From positions 2,344,501 to 2,408,500 of the forward strand of contig NZ_CP080429.1 in assembly GCF_019613795.1 (NCBI RefSeq): a stretch of 64,000 bases of DNA, written 5' to 3'. Below the pieces are notes generated by a model. The model did not search any database. It saw nothing but the letters and a program-made list of their open reading frames with translations, and was not told the origin of the DNA. Of this stretch, positions 54,415 to 63,127 are shown one piece after another. Numbering within the stretch: position 1 is the stretch's first letter; each line of letters starts with the position of its first letter. The position numbers and the translations under genes were made by a program. This DNA comes from Flavobacterium litorale. GTDB lineage: Bacteria > Bacteroidota > Bacteroidia > Flavobacteriales > Flavobacteriaceae.

Positions 54415-55380
54415 ATGCTTAAAATCGGAGTATTGGGTGCAGGACATCTGGGAAAGATACACTTGCGTTTACTCAATCAGTCGCAAAAATATGAGTTGGT
54501 AGGTTTTTACGATCCAAATGACGAAAATGCCAATAAAGTAGCTAGCGAATTTGGTTATAAAAAATTCAATTCAATTCAAGAACTCATAGCCGTTGTTGAT
54601 GTTGTAGATATTGTAACTCCTACCCTTTCGCATTACGATTGTGCCAAAGAAGTGATACAGGCTGGGAAACATGTTTTTCTTGAAAAGCCAATATCCAACA
54701 CCGTTGCAGAAGCTGAAGAAATAATTAGCCTAGCAAAAAAGCATAATGTGCAAGGACAGGTTGGGCACGTAGAGCGGTTTAACCCTGCTTTTATTGCCAC
54801 TAAAAACAACATACATAACCCAATGTTTATAGAAACGCACCGCTTGGCAGAATTTAACCCCCGCGGTACTGATGTGCCTGTAGTGCTTGATTTAATGATA
54901 CATGATATTGATGTAATACTTAGCGTTGTAAAAAGCAAAGTAAAAAGCATTAATGCCAGTGGTGTATCCGTAATTAGCGATACACCAGATATTGCCAATG
55001 CACGTATTGAGTTTGAAAATGGTTGTGTAGCCAACCTAACCTCCAGTCGTATATCCTTAAAAAATATGCGTAAAACGCGTTTCTTCCAAAAAGATGCCTA
55101 CATATCGGTAGACTTCCTAGATAAAATGTGCGAAGTAGTAAAAATGAAAGATGCACCCGAAACACCAGGTGATTTTGATATGGTATTACAAAATGCTGAA
55201 GGAATAAAAAAGCAAATTTATTTTGAGAATCCAAACATTGAGGCAAACAATGCAATACTAGATGAACTGGAAACGTTTGCCGATGCTATAAACAACAACA
55301 CTACCCCTATTGTTACACTACAGGACGGTACCGATGCCTTGCGTATTGCTTATCAAATAATAGACTGTTTTAACGAATAA
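54415..55380 (+). CDS. Gfo/Idh/MocA family oxidoreductase
   Basis: A 321-residue NAD(P)-dependent oxidoreductase. The Rossmann start is KIGVLGAGHLGKIHLRLLNQ, the catalytic-lysine motif is VFLEKPISNTVAEAE, and HVERFNPAF and LMIHDIDVIL follow. The family oxidises sugars, sugar acids or amino-sugar nucleotides; the substrate is not deducible. The 3-hydroxyacyl-CoA dehydrogenase gene follows at 32 bp, so the two may share a transcript. Confidence 0.9.
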   Translation: MLKIGVLGAGHLGKIHLRLLNQSQKYELVGFYDPNDENANKVASEFGYKKFNSIQELIAVVDVVDIVTPTLSHYDCAKEVIQAGKHVFLEKPISNTVAEAEEIISLAKKHNVQGQVGHVERFNPAFIATKNNIHNPMFIETHRLAEFNPRGTDVPVVLDLMIHDIDVILSVVKSKVKSINASGVSVISDTPDIANARIEFENGCVANLTSSRISLKNMRKTRFFQKDAYISVDFLDKMCEVVKMKDAPETPGDFDMVLQNAEGIKKQIYFENPNIEANNAILDELETFADAINNNTTPIVTLQDGTDALRIAYQIIDCFNE

Positions 55381-55412
55381 AAACAAACAATAAACTAAAT
55401 AATACCAACATC

Positions 55413-56297
55413 ATGAAAAACATAGCAGTAATTGGCGCAGGTACTATGGGCAATGGTATTGCACATACATTTGCACAAAGCGGCTTTAGCGTAAAACTTA
55501 TTGATATATCCGAAAAATCGTTAGATAAAGGCATGGCTACTATAGCTGCTAACCTTGACAGAATGGTAGCTAAGGGTAAAATAACCGAAGAGGACAAACA
55601 CAATACTATTGGTAATATTATTACCTATACCGATATTAAAGATGGTGTTTTAAATACTGACCTTGTTGTAGAGGCTGCCACTGAAAACGTAGATTTAAAA
55701 CTGAAAATATTTAAAGATCTTAATGATTTTTGCGACGAAAAAACCATTTTGGCAACCAATACGTCATCCATATCCATAACGCAAATTGCTGCTGTTACTA
55801 CAAGGCAAGATAAAGTTATTGGGATGCACTTTATGAACCCTGTACCTATTATGAAGCTGGTAGAAATTATTAGAGGCTACAATACCTCTGATGAAGTTAC
55901 CAAAACCATTATGGAATTATCAGAAAAACTGGGCAAAGTACCTGTAGAGGTTAACGATTACCCTGGTTTTGTGGCAAACAGAATATTAATGCCAATGATT
56001 AACGAAGCTATAGAAACACTATATAACGGCGTAGCAGGTGTTTATGAAATAGATACCGTTATGAAACTTGGTATGGCACACCCAATGGGACCTTTACAAC
56101 TTGCCGATTTTATTGGTTTAGATGTATGCCTGTCAATACTAAACGTAATGTACGATGGTTTTAAAAACCCAAAATATGCACCATGCCCGCTATTGGTAAA
56201 CATGGTACAGGCAGGCAAACTTGGTGTAAAATCTGGCGAAGGTTTTTATGATTATTCCGAAAGCAAAAAAGCTGAAAAAGTAGCCTACAAAAAGTAA
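55413..56297 (+). CDS. 3-hydroxybutyryl-CoA / 3-hydroxyacyl-CoA dehydrogenase
   Basis: A 294-residue protein of the stand-alone type: NAD-binding domain with IAVIGAGTMGNGIAHTFAQS, catalytic His in VIGMHFMNPVPIMKLVE, and a C-terminal helical domain with DYPGFVANRILMPMINEA and HPMGPLQLADFIGLDVCL. It interconverts 3-hydroxyacyl-CoA and 3-ketoacyl-CoA in fatty-acid or butanoate metabolism. No thiolase or hydratase gene is adjacent. Confidence 0.94.
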   Translation: MKNIAVIGAGTMGNGIAHTFAQSGFSVKLIDISEKSLDKGMATIAANLDRMVAKGKITEEDKHNTIGNIITYTDIKDGVLNTDLVVEAATENVDLKLKIFKDLNDFCDEKTILATNTSSISITQIAAVTTRQDKVIGMHFMNPVPIMKLVEIIRGYNTSDEVTKTIMELSEKLGKVPVEVNDYPGFVANRILMPMINEAIETLYNGVAGVYEIDTVMKLGMAHPMGPLQLADFIGLDVCLSILNVMYDGFKNPKYAPCPLLVNMVQAGKLGVKSGEGFYDYSESKKAEKVAYKK

Positions 56298-56341
56298 TTA
56301 GCAATTATTACTTGCTAGTACAAATTAATAAAACAAAAAAT

Positions 56342-56371
56342 CCCTCTAAACCTGTTTTCGGCTTTAGAGGG
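56342..56371 (+). terminator. Hairpin just ahead of the DUF1015 gene
   Basis: CCCTCTAAA and TTTAGAGGG are perfect 9-bp arms around a 12-nt loop. It has no T-run on the plus strand (GCTATTTC follows) but an A-run before it. It ends 11 bp before the DUF1015 ATG, so it may be a weak terminator, an mRNA-end hairpin or a translation-control element. Confidence 0.5.
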
Positions 56372-56382
56372 CTATTTCAACT

Positions 56383-57609
56383 ATGGCAAAAATAGTTCCT
56401 TTTAAAGCCGTACGACCTACCCGCGATAAGGTAAGTTTAGTAACGTCACGCTCTTACGATGAGTATAGCCCGGCAGAGCTTGCCTCGCAACTAGAGTACA
56501 ACCCCTTTTCTTTTCTACATATTTTAAATCCAGCTTATGTAAACCTGCAAAAAATATCGACTAATACGCGATTTAAAGCAGTACATTTAAAATATGAAGA
56601 GTTTAAAGAGGCACAAGTTTTAAAAAAGGAAACAGAAAATGTATTATTTCTGTACGAAATAGAAAGTAAACATAATACCTACACAGGCATAATTGCAGGA
56701 GCATCTATAGCCGATTACAGGAATAACGTCATTAAAAAACATGAAGATACATTATCCTATCGGGTAGAGTATTTTAAAGACTATTTGTACGAAACAGGGT
56801 TTAATACCGAACCCGTACTCATAACCTATCCAGACCAGCCTGCCTTACAAGATTGGATAGTTAAACGAAAACAGAAACGTCCTTTGTACCTGTTTTCATC
56901 GCCCAATAAGGATAAACACACCCTTTGGCGTATAAAAGACCCTGCTGAAATTGCTTGGTTACAACAACAATTTAAAGGTATTAATAGCCTTTACATTGCC
57001 GATGGTCATCATCGCTCGGCTTCAGCCAATATGCTATACGAACAAGAAAAAAGTAGTGGCAACGAGAATTTAAATCACTTTATGAGCTTTTTAATACCCG
57101 AAAGCGATTTAAAAATTTACGAGTACAACCGTATAATTCATGACCTGAACAAACTAAGCAAAACAGAATTTTTAGACGCACTAAGCAAAGACTTTACAGT
57201 TAAAAATCGTAAGCAGGAATTATGGAAACCCGACAGAAAGTTTAGTTTTGGTATGTACCTCGATGGCGAATTTTATGCCCTACATCTTAAAGAAACCAAT
57301 TTTAGTACCGTTTACGAAGCACTAGATGCGCGAATATTATACGATAAAGTACTCCGACCCCTACTCGGGATTATAGATTTACGTAATGATGAACGTATTG
57401 AATACATACCCGGTAGTCGCCCTATAACCAACATTAAAAAAATGGTAGACGAAAGTGAGTTTGAAGTTGGTTTTATGCTTTGCCCTCCTACTATTGCAGA
57501 AATCAAAAATTTGGCAGATAATAGTTTAATTATGCCACCCAAAAGCACCTATATAGAGCCAAAGTTAAGAAACGGACTAGTCGTGTATGAAATTACGCCC
57601 GATTCATAA
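56383..57609 (+). CDS. DUF1015 family protein
   Basis: A 408-residue protein that starts AKIVPFKAVRPTRDKVSLVT and carries the family motifs LYIADGHHRSASANMLYEQ and YIPGSRPITNIKK. DUF1015 proteins are soluble and widely conserved; a phosphatase or serine-related role has been suggested for some, but nothing is firm. Its end overlaps the long form of the YggS reading frame; the preferred YggS start lies 34 bp after its stop. Confidence 0.85.
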   Translation: MAKIVPFKAVRPTRDKVSLVTSRSYDEYSPAELASQLEYNPFSFLHILNPAYVNLQKISTNTRFKAVHLKYEEFKEAQVLKKETENVLFLYEIESKHNTYTGIIAGASIADYRNNVIKKHEDTLSYRVEYFKDYLYETGFNTEPVLITYPDQPALQDWIVKRKQKRPLYLFSSPNKDKHTLWRIKDPAEIAWLQQQFKGINSLYIADGHHRSASANMLYEQEKSSGNENLNHFMSFLIPESDLKIYEYNRIIHDLNKLSKTEFLDALSKDFTVKNRKQELWKPDRKFSFGMYLDGEFYALHLKETNFSTVYEALDARILYDKVLRPLLGIIDLRNDERIEYIPGSRPITNIKKMVDESEFEVGFMLCPPTIAEIKNLADNSLIMPPKSTYIEPKLRNGLVVYEITPDS

Positions 57610-57643
57610 TTACAAACTTCATACAACTGTACTAAAAAAAGTT

Positions 57644-58309
57644 ATGCCAATAAAAGATAATCTACATACTATAAAATCATCATTGCCCGAAAATGTTACC
57701 CTTGTAGCCGTTTCCAAAACCAAACCCGTAGCCAACCTTATGGAAGCCTACAATGCAGGGCAGCGTGTATTTGGCGAAAACAAAATACAGGAAATGACCG
57801 AAAAGTGGGAGCAAATGCCAAAAGATATTGCCTGGCACATGATAGGGCATGTACAAACCAATAAGGTAAAATACATGGCACCCTATGTAAGTTTAATACA
57901 TGGTGTAGATAGCCTTAAATTACTTAAAGAAATAAATAAGCAAGCCAAAAAATGCAACAGGGTTGTTAATTGCCTATTACAAATGCACATTGCCGAAGAA
58001 GAAACCAAATTTGGTATGGATACGGATGAGTTAGAAGCACTTATAAATTCAGATGAATTTAAAAGCTTTAAAAATGTAAATGTTGTAGGTCTTATGGGTA
58101 TGGCTACATTTACCGACAACCAAGAGCAAGTAAAAAAAGAGTTCCTGCACCTCAAATCATTATTTGATGAGCTAAATTGTAAACCTGCAACATCAAACTT
58201 TGAACCCCAAATTTTAAGCATGGGCATGAGCGGAGATTATAAAATAGCTGTTAACTGTGGTAGTACTATGGTGCGTATTGGCAGCAGTATTTTTGGTAGC
58301 CGCAAATAA
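57644..58309 (+). CDS. yggS: YggS-family PLP-binding protein (PLPBP)
   Basis: A 221-residue alpha/beta-barrel PLP carrier involved in vitamin B6 and amino-acid homeostasis. Motifs: LVAVSKTKPVANLMEAY with the PLP lysine, VFGENKIQEM, WHMIGHVQTNKVKYM, and LSMGMSGDYKIAVNCGSTMVRIGS. The ATG at 57644 gives the normal family length; an upstream in-frame ATG at 57587 would add 19 unconserved residues and overlap DUF1015. Confidence 0.93.
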   Translation: MPIKDNLHTIKSSLPENVTLVAVSKTKPVANLMEAYNAGQRVFGENKIQEMTEKWEQMPKDIAWHMIGHVQTNKVKYMAPYVSLIHGVDSLKLLKEINKQAKKCNRVVNCLLQMHIAEEETKFGMDTDELEALINSDEFKSFKNVNVVGLMGMATFTDNQEQVKKEFLHLKSLFDELNCKPATSNFEPQILSMGMSGDYKIAVNCGSTMVRIGSSIFGSRK

Positions 58310-58365
58310 TTAGTCGTAAATACAGTACAAATCATGCATATTATGAATAATTGTCTCTTTATTCG

Positions 58366-58373
58366 TATATTTG
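58366..58373 (+). promoter_or_regulatory. -7 box TATATTTG upstream of the fusion nuclease gene
   Basis: A full TAnnTTTG match in the gap after yggS. Transcription from here would include the 17-codon upstream ORF at 58387-58440. Confidence 0.5.
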
Positions 58374-58386
58374 ATATTAACGATTT

Positions 58387-58440
58387 ATGAGAAACAACAT
58401 TTTGAACTTTTACGATAAAAATTCCACCTTCGGGTTTTAA
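58387..58440 (+). CDS. 17-codon upstream ORF before the fusion nuclease gene
   Basis: ATG at 58387 opens a frame MRNNILNFYDKNSTFGF that stops at 58438-58440, three bases before the ATG at 58444. It starts about 10 nt after the predicted transcription start. The close spacing would allow termination-reinitiation coupling. It could equally be chance, since no composition bias is seen. Confidence 0.25.
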   Translation: MRNNILNFYDKNSTFGF

Positions 58441-58443
58441 AGT

Positions 58444-59808
58444 ATGTATGCAATACTTGATATAGAAACCACAGGAGGACAATATAATGAGGAGGGTATA
58501 ACGGAAATTGCCATTTATAAGTATGACGGGCACGAAGTAATAGACCAATTTATAAGCCTTGTTAACCCCGAAAAACCCATACAACCTTTTGTGGTAAAAC
58601 TTACAGGCATTAACAATGCCATGCTGCAAAGTGCTCCCAAATTTTACGATATAGCAAAACGCATTGTAGAAATTACTGAGGGCTGCATTATTGTGGCACA
58701 TAATGCACAGTTTGACTACAGAATACTCCGTACCGAGTTTGAACGATTGGGCTATAAGTACGAAAGGCAATCGCTTTGTACCGTAGAGTTATCGCAAAAA
58801 CTAATGCCCGAGCAAAAATCACACAGTCTAGGTAAATTGGTTCGTGCGCTAGGCATACCCATGAGCGACAGGCATCGTGCCACGGGTGATGCATTAGCTA
58901 CAGTACAACTCTTTAAAATGCTATTGGCTAAAGATGTTGAAAAAGAAATTATAAAAAGCCTCATAAAATCAAATAAAAAACTCGATATACAACCTAAACT
59001 TTTTGATTTATTAACTGATATTCCGTCGATTACTGGATTGTACTATATGTATAAAGAAAATGGCGATCTAATATACATCGGTAAGAGTAATAACATTAAA
59101 AAAAGGCTCAACCAGCACTTTACCAGTACAGCCCGAAAAGCAAAACGGCTGCAACGCGATGTATTTACCATAAGTTACGAGGAAACAGGTAGCGAGCTTA
59201 TAGCTTTGCTTAAAGAGTGCCAAGAAATTAAAGTTAATAAACCATCGCAAAACCGCGCTTTAAAAAGAACTGTTTTTCCATGCTCGTTATATGCCGAGAA
59301 AAACGAGGATGGGTATTTATGCCTTGCGGTTAAAAAAACAGATGGGCGCAAAAAAGAGATTTTATCATTTACTAGTACTAACGAGGCAAAAAATATCTTG
59401 TTTAAAATAACAGATAAGTACAAGCTGTGCCAAAAGTTGAGTGGATTGGATAGTAGTGCAAAATCAACATGCTTTCCGTACAAAATGGGCGAATGTTACG
59501 GTGCTTGCGCAGGTGGCGAACCACCAACAGAGTACAACAAACGTGTTACTGAGTTTATTAACTACAACAGTTTTAATCATCAAAACATGATTATTATTGA
59601 TAAAGGCAGAGCGGTAGATGAACGTAGCGCAGTACTGATAGAAAAAGGCGTTTACAAAGGCTATGCATTCTTTAATCTTAATTATCAAGTAACCAATCCT
59701 GATGTATTAAAAAATATTCTTGTTCCGATGGAGCATAACAGAGACATAAAAAACATCATACAAGGCTACATCCGAAGAAAACGAGCCTTAAAAATAATAC
59801 GATTCTAA
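58444..59808 (+). CDS. DnaQ-like 3'-5' exonuclease fused to a GIY-YIG nuclease domain
   Basis: A 454-residue two-nuclease fusion. The N-terminal DEDDh exonuclease (about 1-165) has ILDIETTGG (D6, E8), the HNAQFDYRILRTEF motif and HRATGDALAT. The GIY-YIG domain (about 195-275) has GLYYMYKENGDLIYIGKS and KKRLNQHF, as in UvrC N-termini and Cho. A C-terminal region with CFPYKMGECYGACAGGE resembles the cysteine-containing segment next to UvrC/Cho nuclease domains. Such fusions are known in several phyla and are thought to act in DNA repair. No partner gene is adjacent. Confidence 0.9.
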   Translation: MYAILDIETTGGQYNEEGITEIAIYKYDGHEVIDQFISLVNPEKPIQPFVVKLTGINNAMLQSAPKFYDIAKRIVEITEGCIIVAHNAQFDYRILRTEFERLGYKYERQSLCTVELSQKLMPEQKSHSLGKLVRALGIPMSDRHRATGDALATVQLFKMLLAKDVEKEIIKSLIKSNKKLDIQPKLFDLLTDIPSITGLYYMYKENGDLIYIGKSNNIKKRLNQHFTSTARKAKRLQRDVFTISYEETGSELIALLKECQEIKVNKPSQNRALKRTVFPCSLYAEKNEDGYLCLAVKKTDGRKKEILSFTSTNEAKNILFKITDKYKLCQKLSGLDSSAKSTCFPYKMGECYGACAGGEPPTEYNKRVTEFINYNSFNHQNMIIIDKGRAVDERSAVLIEKGVYKGYAFFNLNYQVTNPDVLKNILVPMEHNRDIKNIIQGYIRRKRALKIIRF

Positions 59809-59859
59809 AAAGTTGTAGTAATTTTGGAGCTAATAGCATTTTAGCACATACAAGCAAAT

Positions 59860-60666
59860 ATGTCTGGAAATTTCAGAAAAAAACTTCACGAAATAATATA
59901 CGAAGCCGATACACCTGCAGGAAAACTGTTTGATGTAGTATTGCTATTGCTTATATTAATAAGTGTAGTAACCGTAATGCTAGAGAGCGTAGCCAGTATT
60001 GCAGCAGTATATGGTGAAGAGCTCAATATTATAGAGTGGATTGTTACCATATTTTTTACCATAGAGTATATTGCCCGAATTGCATCGGTAAAAAAACCAG
60101 CAGCTTATATTTTTAGCTTTTACGGCGTAATCGACTTACTTTCTACACTACCCAAATACGTCGATTTGTTATTCCCAGGGCTAGGCTTCCTACTCTCAAT
60201 ACGGGCTTTACGCCTGTTAAGGGTTTTCAGGATATTAAAACTAATGCATTTTGTAGGCGCATCCAACCAGTTACTAACAGCCCTGAGCAAAAGCAGGATA
60301 AAAATAGCCGTATTTTTATTCGGTGTAATTATACTCTGTGTAATTATGGGCACTTTAATGTATATTATTGAAGGACCTGAAAGCGGATTTGTAAACATAC
60401 CCATAAGTATTTACTGGACTATTGTTACCCTTACCACCGTTGGTTTTGGCGATATTACCCCCGTAACACCGTTTGGGCAATTCATGTCGGCAGTAATTAT
60501 GATATTGGGGTACGGTATAATTGCTGTTCCTACAGGTTTAGTTACCGCTCAATTTATGCAGGACAGTACCCAAAAAAGTACACAAGTGTGTCGCGTGTGC
60601 AATGCCGACCATCATAAGGACAAAGCTAAATATTGCTACAACTGTGGTAACAATCTCAATAAATAA
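59860..60666 (+). CDS. Voltage-gated-type potassium channel with C-terminal zinc-ribbon
   Basis: A 268-residue ion channel with six membrane helices: an S4-like segment with repeated arginines (SIRALRLLRVFRILKL), a pore loop TLTTVGFGDITP with selectivity filter TVGFGD at 193-198, then S6. The filter has GFG where most K+ channels have GYG, a variant that still conducts K+ in several channels. The tail carries two CxxC pairs (CRVCNADHH and CYNCGNN), a small zinc-ribbon rarely seen on such channels. miaA starts 6 bp after its stop. Confidence 0.9.
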   Translation: MSGNFRKKLHEIIYEADTPAGKLFDVVLLLLILISVVTVMLESVASIAAVYGEELNIIEWIVTIFFTIEYIARIASVKKPAAYIFSFYGVIDLLSTLPKYVDLLFPGLGFLLSIRALRLLRVFRILKLMHFVGASNQLLTALSKSRIKIAVFLFGVIILCVIMGTLMYIIEGPESGFVNIPISIYWTIVTLTTVGFGDITPVTPFGQFMSAVIMILGYGIIAVPTGLVTAQFMQDSTQKSTQVCRVCNADHHKDKAKYCYNCGNNLNK

Positions 60667-60671
60667 TAAAG

Positions 60672-61589
60672 ATGAGTAAAAACTCCTCTAAAAAACAGCT
60701 AATAACCGTTGTTGGTCCTACCGCTATAGGTAAAACAGCTATGGCAATACAAATAGCCCAGCATTTTAATTGCCCTATACTTTCGGCTGATAGCAGACAG
60801 TTTTTTAAAGAGATGCGTATTGGTACAGCGGTGCCTAGCGAGGAAGAGCTGCAAGCAGCCAAACATTATTTTGTACAAAACATTAGTATTTTTGACACCT
60901 ATACTGTAGGCGATTTTGAGCGCGATGCTATTGCGTTACTTGACGAATTGTACAAGAACCACGATACAGTAGTACTAGTAGGTGGCTCTGGGCTTTATAT
61001 TGATGCCGTATTAAAAGGGTTTGACGATTTCCCAGATGTTAAAAGTGGGGTTCGGGAAGAACTTGTAACACAATACAATCTACACGGAATATCGTACCTA
61101 CAACAAGAATTACAACGATTAGACCCCGAACATTATAAAAACGTAGCCAAAGAGAACCCGCAACGCTTAATGCGTGCCCTAGAGGTGTGTATTAGTGCTG
61201 GCAAGCCGTATTCGTCGTTCTTAAACATTAAAAAAAATAGCCGCAACTTTACCCCAATAATTGTAGGGTTGGAGGCGGAACGCGAAGTTATGTACAGCCG
61301 TATTAATAAACGTGTTGCTATAATGGTTGATGCGGGGCTTATTGATGAAGCTAAAACAGTATACCCACACAAACACCTTAACGCATTACAAACTGTAGGT
61401 TACCGAGAGTTATTTAGCTATTTTGATGGAGAGCAATCGCTTGATTTTGCCATAGAAGAAATAAAAAAGAATACCCGACGTTTTGCTAAAAGACAAATAA
61501 CGTGGTTTAAACGTAACGAAGCTACAAAATGGTTTAATTTTAAAACGCCACACAATATTGTTATTAATTATATAAAGGAACAATTGTAA
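60672..61589 (+). CDS. miaA: tRNA dimethylallyltransferase
   Basis: A 305-residue enzyme that adds an isopentenyl group to A37 of tRNAs reading UNN codons. Motifs: TVVGPTAIGKTAMA near 13-26, LSADSRQFFKEMRIGTA with the catalytic Asp, VLVGGSGLYIDAVLKGF, and the C-terminal RRFAKRQITWFKR. Length is normal. It is packed between the channel gene (6 bp) and the thioesterase gene (1-bp overlap). Confidence 0.97.
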   Translation: MSKNSSKKQLITVVGPTAIGKTAMAIQIAQHFNCPILSADSRQFFKEMRIGTAVPSEEELQAAKHYFVQNISIFDTYTVGDFERDAIALLDELYKNHDTVVLVGGSGLYIDAVLKGFDDFPDVKSGVREELVTQYNLHGISYLQQELQRLDPEHYKNVAKENPQRLMRALEVCISAGKPYSSFLNIKKNSRNFTPIIVGLEAEREVMYSRINKRVAIMVDAGLIDEAKTVYPHKHLNALQTVGYRELFSYFDGEQSLDFAIEEIKKNTRRFAKRQITWFKRNEATKWFNFKTPHNIVINYIKEQL

Positions 61590-62335
61590 TGCCTATAGCA
61601 CCCGATTTTAAATCGATTCATTCTGTAGAATGGGAAGTCAACTTTTTACAATGCAACCCCAATGGTTACCTAAAACAAACAGAGCTTTGTAATTTATTGC
61701 AACTTACAGCCGCTGCACACTCCGAAACGGGGGGCATGAGTTTTACCGAAATGCAGCAACACAACCAAGCATGGGTACTAAGCAGAATGCGTGTAGAGAT
61801 TGAAAAAATGCCACAATGGAGGGATGTAGTTACCATAAAAACATGGATAACCGATTTACATGGTTCGCGCTCCATAAGGGCATTGGAGGTGTGGTTAAAT
61901 AACGAAAAAATTATTGGTGCAGTAACATACTGGGTAGTTTTTAATACAAAGCTCCGAAAATCTGAAGGCTTGGCACTACCCCACGACCATTTGGAAAAAT
62001 ATCCTGAGAAATTAGCTACCGAGACGCCTTTTGCAAGACTCGACTTAAATAAAGAGGTAAAAGCTATTAGCGAGAGAACAGTAGCTCTATCTGATTTGGA
62101 TATTGTATTCCATGTTAATAACGTAAAGTACTTGGAGTGGTGTTTGGACGCTGTAGACTACAAACTATTATTACGCCAGCAACTAAAAAGTTTTGACATG
62201 AATTTTCTGCGAGAATTAAAGCTAAACGATGATGTTGTATTACATACTACAACCGAAGATGAAGATAAATCGACATTTTTTAAAGTAACAAAAAACGACA
62301 AACCTAGTTTTGCTTTAGCACTTAACTGGAAATAA
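61589..62335 (+). CDS. Acyl-ACP thioesterase
   Basis: A 248-residue double-hotdog protein of the plant FatA/FatB-like bacterial branch: LLQLTAAAHSETGGMSF, WVLSRMRVEIEKMPQW, TWITDLHGSRSIRALEV, and the second domain with DLDIVFHVNNVKYLEWCLDAV carrying the Asn-His catalytic residues. It releases fatty acids from acyl carrier protein. The start ATG overlaps the miaA stop as TAATG, so the two are coupled. Confidence 0.9.
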   Translation: MPIAPDFKSIHSVEWEVNFLQCNPNGYLKQTELCNLLQLTAAAHSETGGMSFTEMQQHNQAWVLSRMRVEIEKMPQWRDVVTIKTWITDLHGSRSIRALEVWLNNEKIIGAVTYWVVFNTKLRKSEGLALPHDHLEKYPEKLATETPFARLDLNKEVKAISERTVALSDLDIVFHVNNVKYLEWCLDAVDYKLLLRQQLKSFDMNFLRELKLNDDVVLHTTTEDEDKSTFFKVTKNDKPSFALALNWK

Positions 62336-62342
62336 TAATACA

Positions 62343-62387
62343 TAAAAAAACAGCCGTTTAAAGAGTATAAAATAGCTGTTTTTTTAT
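62343..62387. terminator. Bidirectional terminator between the thioesterase gene and rprY
   Basis: AAAAAAACAGC and GCTGTTTTTTT are perfect arms around a 20-nt loop with partial inner pairing. It lies between two converging genes. Confidence 0.75.
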
Positions 62388-62409
62388 AGTAACGTATTAC
62401 GTGTTTTAC

Positions 62410-63123
62410 TTAAGAAGCTTTATTTTTTATTACCAAACGGAAACCTTCGCCATGAATGTTTAGTATCTCTACATCTTCATCTGGTTTTAGGTACTTTCTG
62501 AGCTTGGCAATATATACATCCATACTTCTTGATGTAAAGTAATTGTCGTCTCTCCAAATTTTGGTAAGTGCAAGCTCTCTGGGCATCAAATCGTTTTCGT
62601 GTAATGCCAACATTTTAAGCAATTCGTTTTCTTTTGGCGATAGCTTTACAGGCTCCTCATTCTCAAAAGTTAAAAATCGTAGTTTAGAGTTTAAATGGAA
62701 TTTACCTATTTGGAACTCAAACTTCGTGTTATCCGTTTTAGTTTCCGATGCTTTACGCTGAATAATTGCTTTAATTTTCATAAGCAATACTTCAGAGTCA
62801 AAAGGCTTGTTAAGGTAATCATCCGCACCCACTTTATATCCTTTTAACACATCCTCTTTCATGGATTTTGCTGTAAGAAAAATAATTGGCACTTCTTTAT
62901 TCTTTTCTCTAATCTCCTTTGCAAGTGTATAACCATCTTTATACGGCATCATCACGTCAAGGATACAAAGATCAAAATTGTCTTTTTTAAATTTCTCAAA
63001 GCCTTCCATTCCGTTTTTTGCCAACGTAACGTCAAAATCATTAATTAACAGATAATCTTTTAGTACAGCTCCAAAATTTGGATCATCTTCTACTAAAAGA
63101 ATCTTTTTGTTTACTTCTTCCAT
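62410..63123 (-). CDS. rprY: OmpR-family response regulator, RprY-like
   Basis: A 237-residue regulator: receiver domain with VEDDPNFG, phosphoacceptor Asp56 in CILDVMMPYKDG, and KPFDSEVL with the conserved Lys. A winged-helix DNA-binding domain follows with KLSPKENELLKMLALHEND and SRSMDVYIAKLRKYL. It matches the Bacteroidota RprX/RprY system linked to stress and antibiotic responses. It begins 4 bp after the kinase stop, so the pair is one operon. Confidence 0.93.
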   Translation of the reverse strand: MEEVNKKILLVEDDPNFGAVLKDYLLINDFDVTLAKNGMEGFEKFKKDNFDLCILDVMMPYKDGYTLAKEIREKNKEVPIIFLTAKSMKEDVLKGYKVGADDYLNKPFDSEVLLMKIKAIIQRKASETKTDNTKFEFQIGKFHLNSKLRFLTFENEEPVKLSPKENELLKMLALHENDLMPRELALTKIWRDDNYFTSRSMDVYIAKLRKYLKPDEDVEILNIHGEGFRLVIKNKAS

Positions 63124-63127
63124 ATTT

